Positions 1 to 13,200 of a stretch of DNA of 64,000 nucleotides are shown one piece after another. Source of the stretch: Omphiscola glabra (lineage: Eukaryota > Mollusca > Gastropoda > Lymnaeidae); assembly GCA_964017045.1 (NCBI GenBank), contig OZ024808.1:19213284-19277283 (forward strand). Reading direction: 5' to 3'. The notes under the pieces are model-generated. The model did not search any database. It saw only the letters and a list, made by a program, of their open reading frames with translations, and was not told where the DNA came from. A program made the translations under genes and the position numbers. How positions within the stretch are numbered: the first letter of the stretch is position 1; each line of letters begins with the position of its first letter.

Positions 1-990
1 GGTTACTATTTAAGTAAAACAAGCATCATAAACTACAATTACACTTCAAGAAATAAGAATATTCTCAATTTAATTAGATACACTATTACGTTGATAACAT
101 ATCTGTGGAACATTTTGAATAATTATCTTTAACCTGAAGACACAAAAATCTGGCAATTTTTAAAGTATTTATAAATTTAACCAGTTACCTTACAAACTTA
201 AGCAAGAAAACTTTTTAAAATTAAAAATATACACTGAAACAGTGTAAGATTTTGGAAGTAGAAGTTGTTCAATTTTTAGTACATTTAAATATAAATAAAT
301 AATTAACTTTTGATAAATATATTGATAATAATAAAGACATTTACCAACATAATGTTAATTATTTAAACAGGGGTTACCAGCTAGTTCTAACAAAGCTGTC
401 TAAAAAATTTTACAGGTCACCTTTCCATTTTATCATGAATTACATGCATTTGATCCCTACCAGTTTCAAATTTAAACTAAGCCTTTCTTACCTGCCAGCA
501 ATTAAGAGCATAATTTACATTTGTTTCTACACACTAAGTATATTCTATTCTATATCTCATCTCATATTCCTTGAAACTTTTGAAATATCCATAATTTAAC
601 ATGTCTTTACTAATTGAGTTACATGATATAAATTTGATCTATTTTAATTAAGCATGGGTCTCATGGGAGGATTAATATTTGACAGGTTTCAAAACAATTT
701 TTTGTTTCGTTTAGGATTATGATGTACAATTTAATATAATGTAATATTAGTAAATTGGTTTGTGTCATTTCATTAGCATTTTATTCACTATCTGCTAACA
801 ATAGAAAAATACATTTTAAAAATAGATTAACATTTTTGTTATAAAAATGCATTATTGAATTTATTGATTAGCCACATCAGCATTTTAATTATCAAATATG
901 AGCTGGTACTCTTAGTTGGACATCTAAAGGTATTATCATTAGAATTTAAATCAACTATGAAACCAGTTTTTCCTATTCCAATTTTGTCAG
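1..990. other. AT-rich sequence upstream of GAPVD1 coding start
   Basis: No coding signal or clear repeat seen. It probably holds the last part of a 5' UTR intron, because a plausible splice acceptor (pyrimidine-rich tract then CAG) ends at 990, 25 bases before the start codon. No promoter could be recognised; the transcription start is probably outside the window. Confidence 0.4.
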
Positions 991-1015
991 ACACTGGACA
1001 AAGCAAGCAGTAATC

Positions 1016-1228
1016 ATGAGCTTGACCTCTGAACTGTTGGAGCTCAGTCAACACTTGCAACAGGAACACCTGTTTGTGTCAACTGAGCGGGAACAGCTGC
1101 AGCGATTGTATCTCAATGTAACTCTTTTGTCAGAGAGGTTATTTCACAATGCTTGGATTGCCAGGCAACAGAAGGTCAATCTCCAACAGTACCTGGATCA
1201 AGGAACCAATACAGGAGAAAGTCTAGAG
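1016..1228 (+). CDS. GAPVD1: GAPVD1 exon 1 (start codon)
   Basis: Encodes residues 1-71, ending at GESLE before the donor GTCAGT. The exon probably begins at 991 with 25 bases of 5' UTR. The sequence aligns with the vertebrate N-terminus ([12 protein letters not shown] and the NAWIARQQ segment), which supports this ATG. Ends in phase 0. Confidence 0.9.
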
Positions 1229-4200
1229 GTCAGTTGGGGAAGTCTATTTAAAAAATTTTGTTTTTTTACTCTATTAGCAAAATTGTTTGTTAAATTTGTA
1301 ATCAAATAAAATGAAGGCTATACAAAAAAGATGCTGCTCAAAAACATTTCAGTTTTGTTTCATAATTCCCTTTAAAATTGATTTTTTTTATTATTAACTG
1401 GTAGTATACAGCCTATCTGTGTAATACAGTGTGATGTGTCAAGATGGCCATTTGCTTCTGATTTCTGTTAGATATTTTTTATCATAACAGTGGCCATTAT
1501 AGGTTTTAGTTATGTGTTATTTCATCCCTAACAAATGTTGCTTTACATTTCTAACTAGTCATTTCCAACAGACTATTTTAATCAAAGCTAGTGACCACTC
1601 TTGGCAAGATTTGTAACCCCATACATCTTGGTGAAGAGGCAGGAAAAATGTTTTCAATGCAACATAACGGCTTTCATTCCCTTGACATGAGTTTTGCTTC
1701 ACTGCAGCCAATGTGTCAGTGCCATATTGCTTGAACTAAAAAAGGGCAATATGAGATTGCCATGCCTCAAGTTGCAAGACAAAACATTAATTTTCAAATG
1801 AAAAGTCAGTTTAGTTATAAAGCTGCTAAATTGTTCCCCAGGCTTTACTTTTGCTAAAGTATTGGATCAATCTATTCATAAAACTGGTTTCAACTAAGAA
1901 CTTTCTAAAGGCTTATTTATAGTAAGTTTAATATAATTTTTTTTTAAAACCTTTTATTTCATAGGTTTACAGCACCAATAATCAGCTGGAAGAAACAAAC
2001 TTTGTGGATTCTTATAAAGTATTCAGCTACCATGACACCAAGTATGGGGACCTGCTCAAGTTTTTATATGAGAACCCCCACGTACTGGCCTCGATCATAT
2101 GTGTGGCAGAAAATCTTGGTGGTCTCAATGTTCCAAGGATGATTAGCCTGACGGTTACCTCCATCTATGGGAACTGCATCTTCCAGGAAGATGAACAGGC
2201 AGTACTCCGTCTTCTCAAAACACTGCTGGACACTCAGGTGGCCAGTGATGAGAATCCCAGGAGGCTCATCCGCCGCCAGAACATGTCGTTTTCTCTGGTG
2301 TACAAACACCTCTGCGAGAGTTTATTCTCAGCCAGGCTTTTTCTAACAGCCGCCCTGTATGACCCCATCATGAGACTGTTGATGGAGGACGAGTGGTTCT
2401 TCGACATAGACCCAGACAAGGCTGTGGTCAGATTTCCTGCCAACGAGAAACGGCGAAGGTTTGGGGAGCCTGGCACCGAAGAGCACACCCAGAAACAAGC
2501 TCAGTACCGGTCTTACATTGTTGACAAACTAGTCTTTTTGGCCGTGAGGTTTATTAATAGCATCAAAGCAAATATTCACTGTTTCCCACCTAGTTTAGGA
2601 TGGCTGGTGTCACAGGTTGGTATCTCCAAGTTTTCTGCTGCACAATAAATTTCATTTTATGGTTACCCATTGTTTCACAGTTTTGACTTGTACATTTTGT
2701 TAATAAATATGGGTGATAGCTTGGTTTAACTTTTTCATTAATTAGGAAGGTATCAATCGAGATAATTATTCTACATCAACAAATTTATTAGTATATTGAA
2801 GATCGCCTTTGCCACAAATTATCCATTGCAGTTAAGATATAACAATTACTCCGCCCTACAGGTGTACCGCGTTCTTACTGAGAGAGGTAAGGTCACCATG
2901 CAGGAGGTGAGGGCCAGCTGTGCTGACCTGGTGTTTGCACTGTTCATTTGTCCAGCTATTTGTGATCCGGAACCGCATGGTATCACATCTGATGTCCCTA
3001 TAAGCCACATCGCTCGTCATAACTTAATGCAGGTGAAATAATTGATTCAAGTTAAATTCCATGCTTTCTTTTAAATGTAACAATCAAAGCAGTGTTTCCA
3101 AAACCTTTAAGCTAGCCATAAATACTTCTTCAATCCTATATCTGGGTCACTCAACACTAACAACATTTTAATGAAGAAAAAAAAGTATTGAAATGCAGTG
3201 TGAAACAGCTTAAAAATTTATTTTATTTAAAAAAAAAAAAAGAACCATTGCCCAAATCTGGTGCAGAACTTTAATAATGAAATTGCAAATCAGACTGCTG
3301 CATTTATGAATACTTGGTTACGTAAGAAGTAAATTTTCTCCTTTTTTTTGTTGTTGTAAAATCATTTGTTGAACATGAAAAAAGATTGAGACCTGTAGGA
3401 GGATGGCTTGTAACGAAATTATTTTGTTTGAGAGTGGATTGTAAGTTAGTACTCATTTATGTTTGTATCCCAAGTGTAGCGCCAGGTGTTGTGTCAGGTG
3501 TAATGCCAGGTGTAGTGCCAGGTGTTGTGTCAGGTGTAGTGCCAGGTGTAGTGCCAGGTGTTGTGTCAGGTGTAGTGCCAGGTGTAGTGCCAGGTGTTGT
3601 GTCAGGTGTAGTGCCAGGTGTTGTGCCAGGTGCAGTGCCAGGTGTAGTGCTAAGTGAAGCCCATCTTTTAAATGTATTTCACGTTGACATCCTTCTTCAG
3701 ATGGCACAAATTATTCAAGTACTTGCCATATCTCAGTGGGAAGAGATAGATCCTAAAGTACGAGATCTCTATGGTAGATTTGAGAAGGTTGGTGTTGATG
3801 CACAATATTTAAAATCTTTGTCTCATCATTCTAGGCATAAGCTTTTGAGATGTCCTGATGCTTTCATTCACTGTCTTGAAGCCTTTGAAAAAAAAAAAAA
3901 CTATTTCAACTTTTAGTAAAGTATGGGTCTAAAACCATTTAAAGTTAGCTGTGTTCTGTGTAGCAATCTAAAAATATTGAAATAGCTTCCACATGTATTT
4001 TGCAGTGTTAAATTAAGATAGGCATCTTTTTGGGGGATTTATAAAAATTAATATCATAAAAGGGGACAAAAATCTACTTGTATGCCAGGAAAATGATAAC
4101 TGGTTGAACATTAAGAGAAAATATTGAACAATTATTATTCAGGCAATTTTTTTTTTTTTGAGTAAATAATTTGTATTGATATTTCTCCCCTGGAAAAAAC

Positions 4201-7200
4201 AATAGTGCTTTTGGTTAAGTAGCCCTTACGTACGCGATTTATGTATTTATGAAATCTCTGCTTGGAATGTTTAGTTCAGCTTTGCCGCAATGTCAAATTT
4301 TTTTTTCCCTTAAGAGGTAAATGTCTTTAATTTATTGCTATTTTATTTGCACTTTGTGCCAGGGTTGCATGTCTTCTGTCCTGGACTTGTTTCTGGAGGG
4401 CCCATGGGAAGATATCACAGAGCAAGTAACAGCAGTCAGTCAGGCCCAGGGTACTGGTGCCAAGAGGTCAGCTGTCCTTCTGATGTCTGGGGATGTCAGA
4501 CAGATGGTCAGTATCTTGTGGAGCTTGTTATTCTTTTTTTGTGACCTGATTGTGTTTCTTTGGTGAAAATGTATTTACAAAGCTTAGTTAATGTTCTGCT
4601 GTATTTACTTCCACAATTTTGTCACACTGCTTTCCCTCCCTGTGTGATATTGCTTCTTTGTGCTATTTATCTTCAGAGAAACGTGTATGCTTTTCGTCTA
4701 TATGTTTAGCTTTTTTTTTTAAAAAAACTTAAATATTATTATATTAAGTAACACAAGAGTGCAGTGATTAAAATTTGTCCCTAATGCTGCTTGTCATTAG
4801 ATCGGCTTCCTAAAAAATACAACTGGTCACCTTGATGACAAAACGCCTGACAAGAAACACCTGGAGCAGCTGTTGTCAATACTGCCGTCAGATATGCCCC
4901 CTTCCGCACAGGATAACTTGTCACTCCCAGGGGGGTCAGGGGTCATCACACCATCACCTGGTCCTCTGTCGGCAAGCATTATTTCGGGAGACTCTCCAGG
5001 CACACCCACGTCTGAAAGGAAACTGTTCAAATCCAAAGGTGAGTACTGATGAGTGGCCAACATTTGAAATTCATGATGTCCCAATCTAGTTATTAATTGG
5101 CTTTTCATCCTAGTGTACAGTAACAATTTAGGCTGTACACCTGCTTACAAACTGGCCATTGTGTACTTAATAAGGTACATACAAATGCTAGAAGAAACAA
5201 TTAAACTGACTAATAAAAGCTAAATAAATACAAGTTTTCAATTTTTTATATATCAAATGATAAAATGGAGCATCAGACACATACATTTGTCAATTCAAAG
5301 CATCAAATGATAAAATGGAGCATCAGACACATACATTTGTCAATTCAAAGTATCAAATGATAAAATGGAGCATCAGATACATACATTTGTCAATTCAAAG
5401 TATCAAATGATAAAATGGAGCATCAGATACATACATTTGTCAATTCAAAGTATCAAATGATAAAATGGAGCACCAGACACATACATTTATCAATTCAAAG
5501 TATCAAATGATAAAATGGAGCATCAGACACATACATTTGTCAATTCAAAGTATCAAATGATAAAATGGAGCATCAGATACATACATTTGTCAATTCAAAG
5601 TATCAAATGATAAAATGGAGCATCAGATACATACATTTGTCAATTCAAAGTATCAAATGATAAAATGGAGCTTCAGATACATACATTTGTCAATTCAAAG
5701 TATCAAATGATAAAATGGAGCATCAGATACATACATTTGTCAATTCAAAGTATCAAAACCTCTGAAAGTTTCTCTGCATAGCTTGGAGCCAAGGATTCTT
5801 TTCTACAGTCTTTTGTGTTAAAGTGTTTTTCTTGGCAAGTTGGCAGGTCTGTTAAAGTGTTTTTCTTGGCAGGTTGGCAGGTCGTTTAAAGTGTTTTTCT
5901 TGTCAGGTTGGCAGGTCTGTTAAAATGTTTTTCTTGGCAAGTTGGCAGGTCTGTTAAAGAGTTTTTCTTAGCAGGTTGGCAGGTCTGTTAAAGTGTTTTT
6001 CTTGACAGGTCTGTTAAAGTGTTTTTCTTGCTTTTTCAAGGCTTTGTGTGCATCTTTTTCATTCATACAGGGCAGAAGAAGAAAAAGTCTGTGACTACTG
6101 CCCCTGCATTGGATGATTTACTGCTTGAAGGCAACGAAAGTGACAGCAAACAAAAGACCTCTGGAGATGTCTTGGTCATCTCAATCTATCCTCCAGGAGA
6201 CTGCCCTGGCATGCTACTAGAGAAAAAGGTAAATTTTGGACACATGGGCTCAATAAAAAATCGATCGTGAATTAAGTAAAGCATTAGGAATTTCAGGGCA
6301 CCTATTGCCATGGTCCACTTCTTTCATTACACAAAAATACAAGAACCTTTTGTCAGTGTTAACATATGGATATTTGAACAGAATCTAATCCTCTCGTTGT
6401 CACAAGATCTACTTTGGTGTCATTGTCACAAGATCTACTTTGATGTCATTGTAACAAGATCTACTTTGATGTCATTGTCACAAGATCTACGTTGATGTCA
6501 TTTGTCACAAGATCAACTTTGACGTCATTGTCACATGATCTACTTTTATGTCTATGCTAAGTGATCTACTTTGATGTCATTGTCATGTGATCTACTTTGA
6601 ACGGGCTGATGCTCTTGTATCTTTCATGATTCTGATCTGGTATATGAAATAATAATTTTGATATGAATTGTGTTGATCTTTGAAGGCTGGAGGGTGATCT
6701 AAATATAATTGTCTATACTAAATGACTTCCAGGTTTTATCATCTGTTTCCGAAGTAGAGGCCACGAAGAGCAGCCCGCTGCCGGCACCCCCGTCAGACTC
6801 TACAACCACCGCACCCCCGCAGGCTGCCCCCAACCCAGAGATCCAGGAGAAAAGGACTCGTTTTTCACTCTCCCATGACCAGGAATCTATTGGTATGTCA
6901 ACAAATTTTTTTTTTATTTGTGTTAACTAATATGATTGATATTAGGCTTAAACTGCACTAGCTGCTTCACAATGCAATGCGATATCAAGTGTTTAACAAT
7001 GACTATTAAAATGTAAGGAAATTCAACAAAGTTTAAACTGAGATAAAAACAGCTCTTAAAAATGGCGAGTCCTCTAAAGTTAGTAATTTGTATGCTCATA
7101 AATTATGGATTGGAAGTTTAAATTTTTTTTTTAAAATTTAATATCCTTTTTCTATTTTTGGTGATGTCTAGGCAATGCTAGTGATTATCAAGAAGTTATT

Positions 7201-10200
7201 TCAGAGGCAGCTTCTAGCCATTCCGTTGAAGATGAAAATGAACTAGAAACAGACAATTTCTCCGACATGATGTCGGCCAATGTGAGTGGGCGGGGCTCAC
7301 CCTCCATCAGCGGAAGGGACACACCTCTGTCGCAGGCTGGCAGTGTTGAGGAGAACCCAGCAGGTACCTGTAGATATTGATCCTGTTCTGCCTGACTCTG
7401 TGCGTGCTGACCATTGATGGTGCTATGAAATTAATATGGATTGTTAATATATTTAGAGATTTGTTCTGTGGTGTCGGCAGGAGTGTTGCGTTTTTTTTAA
7501 CATCCCCAAGTAATGGAGGATGTATTTCAGTTAGCATTTTTTTTTTTCAGGTTATTATTTAGTTAACAACCCCTAAGGGTTGCTACCTTTTTTTGGGCTT
7601 TATCAAATTGAACAGAGGTTGGGAAATAAAGGAAGCATTTTGCATCTTTTATTGTACTTACTGATTTTTTACTTTCATTTTGTTGCTTTTTGTGTGTTCA
7701 AATATGTATAAGATAAGTCAGAGTGGTATACAAGTGGCTTTCTCATGTTTAACTCAGACAGAGGCCTTCTGCGGATGAGTTCATGACTTTGAATAAACAT
7801 TTTCATCCTTATATCCTTTCATAATTTCAGCTTACCAAATACATTGCATTCCACTTTTTTTTTCCCAAAAAATTTCAAGTCTCCAAGAAATGAACAAAAA
7901 TTAAAAACAAGATTAACTTTTTAAAATTTTGTATGCTTGATTCCAGCACACATAACTAAAATGTTTTTTTCAATTTGAATGTTTTGTGGCATTTTTAGAC
8001 TTGCTTTTGCCTGTCATTGGTTATATTTATTTTCTTTGTTTGAAATTTATGAAACGTGGAAATCTTCCATTCTTTTTTAAAAATTTTTAAAAAATATTTT
8101 CCATACTGGCTATTCAATGACCATTTTAAATCTGTTTTCTTGAAGCCCCACAACTCCCTGTGCCGGTACCAGAGACTGTCAGAAAAGAAAACAGGGTGGA
8201 TGTCACTGACAGATTTGGCAAGTTTGAAATCAAGGCTGAGCTTGCCATGGAGAGTGAGTTTTAAAATACAGCATGCGCTAAAACTGAAAGTACTCGAAAC
8301 TCCTTAATTCGTACTTGCGTTTGTCAACTGAGCATAGCTCCAGCTGCCACGTAACCATTGAAGTGAAAAAGATTTTTGGCAGTTGTTGTTGGGAATGGGT
8401 GTCACTGTCAGATCACGTGATATCGTTCTGTGTCTAATTTCATATCCGGAAATTTGATCGAAAGAAATTTCGTCGACGGAAAATTGATCGGCTGAAATTT
8501 GATCAAACAGATATTTGGTCGAATCGTTCTTTAAGTTTATACGTTAAAATTTTGCTTCAAATTTCTTTTTGAACACATTATTTTGTTTTACTTTATAGTA
8601 TAGTACGTTCAAAAAGAAATTTGAAGAAAATTTTAACATCTAAACTGAAAAAAAGATTCTATCAAATTTCCGTACCATCAAATTACCGTCGATCAATTTT
8701 CCGTCGACGAAATTCTTTTCCATCAAATTTCCGGTAACCGTCTAATTTTGATGTTACATGAGCGAGCGATGTTTTTTTTCCCCTTTATATCCCACCAATT
8801 CTACTCAACCATGAATGACATATGAGCTATCTCGTATGACAATTGTTACTGATAACACTTTGTTATGCCTAGAATTTCAAATTCTGTAAAGCCAGTTTCC
8901 AATTTTTGTTGGTGGAGCTGTCATACCTGCACTTTCCTTTCTATTCAGTGCTAAATTCTTGGTGCTCATCACTCCCAAAATTTAAAGGAACAATGATGAT
9001 CTCCCATGTTGAAGTAAAAAAACCATATAGAAGATTTGTCACAATGATGATCTCCCATGTTGAAGTAAAAAAACCATATAGAAGATTTGTCACAATGATG
9101 ATCTCCCATGTTGAAGTAAAAAAACCACATAGAAGATTTGGCTAATTAACAGAAAAGAAGCTAGTTTTTCTAAAGCATTGGGAAATAATGATTAATTAGC
9201 CATTAATATTAAACTCAACAAGTTTTAGTGAATTTGTTATTTTTAAACATTAAATCTCATAATGAAAATGATAATTATAAATTTTTAAAACATCAAAAAC
9301 TCAGAATTATTTTATCTGGGAATTCAGTTGCATAAAAAAAAAAGCTATACCCTAATTAAGAGTTAAAACAAAACATGAAACTGTTTTATTTAGAGTTAAC
9401 TGTTACTTATCTTTCTCTTTGACAGGAGATGAATGTAAGTCCACTGTCAGCGATACTTGGAGCACTGACGTCTTGGCCAGTGATTCTGAGCCACCTGAAC
9501 AGAACCAAGTTGACAGGCTGGAAGAAGTGGCTGAAGAAATCTCCAGGCCTTTGCTGTTAGGTTCTGAGGTAAAGTTATTTAATATGCATAGGTGAAAGGT
9601 TGTGTAAGAAAGTCTGGACTAATTGGCTCTGAGGTAACATTGTTCAATTTGTGTGAATGATGCGCTGGACTCATTTGCCCTGACATAACATAGAATTGAT
9701 TGGCTCTGAGGTAACACTGGTCAATTCTAGTCAGAGAAATTTTGTTAATCAATTGATATCTCACTGGCACTTTTTTCATGTGATCTTGTTATTTGATAAT
9801 TTCTATGCAGTTTCCCCACATGATCTTGTTATTTGATAATTTCTATGCAGTTTCCCCACATGATCTTGTTAATTTAATAACTGCTATGAAGTTTCCCCAC
9901 ATGATCTTGTTAATTTAATAACTGCTATGAAGTTTCCCCACATGATCTTGTTAATTTAATAACTGCTATGAAGCTTCCCCACATGATCTTGTTAATTTAA
10001 TAACTGCTATGAAGCTTCCCCACATGATCTTGTTAATTTAATAACTGCTATGAAGCTTCCCCACATGATCTTGTTAATTTAATAACTGCTATGAAGCTTC
10101 CCCACATGATCTTGTTAATTTAATAACTGCTATGAAGCTTCCCATGTGATCAATTATTTAATGTCTTAATTCTCATCAGCCCATCTCAGAAATGTCAGAG

Positions 10201-13200
10201 ACAGCGAGTGATGCCTGGAGTACAGATGTTCTTGCAAGTGACACCGATGAAAAGCACTCAGAACTTCTGAAAGACCTTGAACAAGTATGTCTTGCCTGTG
10301 AATATCTCAGATGCAGTTTTGCATGATTATGTCAGGGATACTCTCTGGTCGTAACTTTTATTATGTTGCTGAGACATTGACACTACAATATCGACACCAC
10401 TATTGCATTTAAGCTGCACCTAGGCCTCACTGACAACCTTTAGGAACCTGTGTGTCATTTAGAAATCAGCAAATCATTATATACTATTGCTGGTGCCCAA
10501 ACCTTAACTTTTACCAAAAAAATCATTTGTCATTTATAAAAAATTAAATTGCATACACATAATTCAAATTCCTGGCACTTACTCTACGGTCCCGTTGAAG
10601 AGGTATTGACCAACCCTGGTATGACTGTTTAGAGGTATGGACCAACCCTTTTATGACTTAAGAACTTGTTTACTGGCCACTATTTCAAGGCATCAGATAT
10701 ATTTTATTATTATCATTCTTTGATGTTTGCACTTTTTGGACATTCAACTATTTATAGCGGCTGGGCAATTTTTAAATTTTTTCATACATGTGTGTACTGA
10801 ATGAAAATTATGTTTAAGAGACTGTTCCTTCCCTCCCTCCCCTTAGGATTTGATCAGCGGTGATCAAAATGAAGTGGAAGGCTCGATCGGCAATGATGAA
10901 GGTAATTGAAGACCACTAAAAAAATTTATTTATCATATTCCTGTGCCTGATTGCTGTTGTAGGCTAACGTACTTTTTAAAACAAGAAACATTTAGAAAAC
11001 ATTTCAAATTTTTTTTTTTGCTCTCAGTTATAAAATTTTTTTTAGAAAAATTGATTAACTGCTTAAATCTTCAAAATGTAATTTTTAAACTATAGGAAGT
11101 TATATTTCATATATATCTGATTTTTTGGGGGTAAAAAATGTGAAAAAGTTAATCAACTATTTTTTGCCTGAGTTATGCAATCATTTAAGTGGAAATAGTT
11201 TGTATTTTTTAAACTTTTTCAATTTCAGTAGCTACTTTCATGGTCATGTTTTCAACTTCATGATGTGTACATCTTTTTCAACAGGTGACGACCAGTTAGA
11301 TATGGACCAACTTGGAGCCGCTGGTGGGGGCATGAGCAACCTTACACCTCAGCACTCGTCTGACAGCGGTGACGTATTCTCCTATGCCTTTTTGGAAGGA
11401 GCGGCAAAATGCAGTGAGGACAATGAAAAATCTGGCAATGGGAAAAAAATATCCTCCATTGTTCACCACTTTCAGTCGGGCCCCAGTCTTCAGCTGCCTA
11501 CCATTCATCGCCTCCCTTCTCAATCTTTGAAGCATGCCGAGGGCAGAGTGACATCTGTGTTGAGCACATTTGAAAGCGCCTCACATAACGCATCCCAGGC
11601 CACGTCGGGTGCTGTATTTCAATCTTCTGGGGCTAGAAGTAAAACTACCAAGGAACGAAGAGGTAGCCATGGGGCAGGTGATGATGGCTTCAATGAATTT
11701 GACCCACTGGCTTCAGGGGGAGGTGGTGCTGGCGGACGTAGAAAAAGTAAAGACAGATGGCCCTGGAACAAAAGTAGCCGAAACAGTTCCGAGCAGCTGG
11801 CCTCAAATCTGCCAGCAGCTGTTGACTCGCAGGCTTACCAGAATGATTTGCCAGCACCCACGCCTCCTACGTCAGATCGATGTGGTCGGACATCATCTCG
11901 GGATTCAGGGATTGACATATGGGTCAACACGAACGGTCAGATGTCAGGGAGCTCGTCTCGGTCAGCAGCGGCAGCATTGATGAATGCCAGGTCCTCCCTT
12001 GACTCCAGTACTAAACACCCGCACGCCCCCCCACTGCCTGGCAGGTCATCACTTGACTCAAACCTCCAGCGGTTGAACTCGATAGGGGGGATACCCGGCA
12101 TGGCTTCGACCCCTGATTCTGGACTCCATTCCACTTACATATCTCCCAATTCATCTTTAGACAACAGCACGCCACCTTTAGAGATGGACAACCCACTGTT
12201 CCATATGAATAATTCCTCTTTGAATAAAACTAAACAAACCGAGAACACTGACCTTATGTTCACAGGTGAACCACAAACCAACGACACGGTCACATCAATG
12301 AACAACGAAGATTCACTTTCATTAATGGATTCAGTTAGTGGTAATGAGAGTGGTGTCCGGGACTCAGAAGGAGGCAAGTATAAGAATCGTAAATTACGGA
12401 GGAGCACTCCACAAATTGAGGTGACGGACATCTTCAAAACAATATCAATCATAGAGAATGAGGGTGACGGAGAGGACCAGGAGGATGCGGAGGTTGCAAA
12501 TATCGGGGAGCAGCAAATCTCCAATCTAAATGAGCGGAGAATGTCGTCAGCGTTAACAGAGCCCTTTGACCCATTTTCATCCACATCGGATGACCTGGTG
12601 ACACCGATCTTTAAGGACTCTGCCATTAGGTTTAAGGATCCTGTCAGTAGGACTCAAGAAGGCTCAACATCAAAGGGTTCTGCACTTGTGGCAAAACCTG
12701 GTGGAGTGCCATCGGCAGCTGATGAGAAGAAAAGGCTAGATCCCGAGGTGTCTGGTCGGCCCCGAAAGGACAGCACGGGGAGCACTGTGTCGGGATCCTC
12801 TTTGAAGTTTGCAAGTGAGATGCCCGGGAAAGAACCAGCCCCTGACAGTGTGTCCATAGCATCAGAAGACAAGGTCAGTTTATTTCTTCAGAAATGTTTC
12901 TTCTTGGCTTCTATGCTTTTGGGGATCTTGAGGGCAGACAGGATTGAGGTTTATCTTGCTAGACAACAATTTGAATTTTGAACTTTTTCAAGTTACTGGT
13001 CCCTTCCATCATCAATCAATTTAAAATTACAAGTTAGGATTCTGTAGTATTTGATCAGGTAAAAATTTAGCCTGCCGTGCTCTCTATAACATAATTACAA
13101 TTCTTGAGAATGGGTCCTACACTAGGATGAATTTAACAGTCAGTTTTGAACAGGGGTCCTCAAAATGTTTAAACAAGGGGTTAGGTCACTGCCCTCAGAC

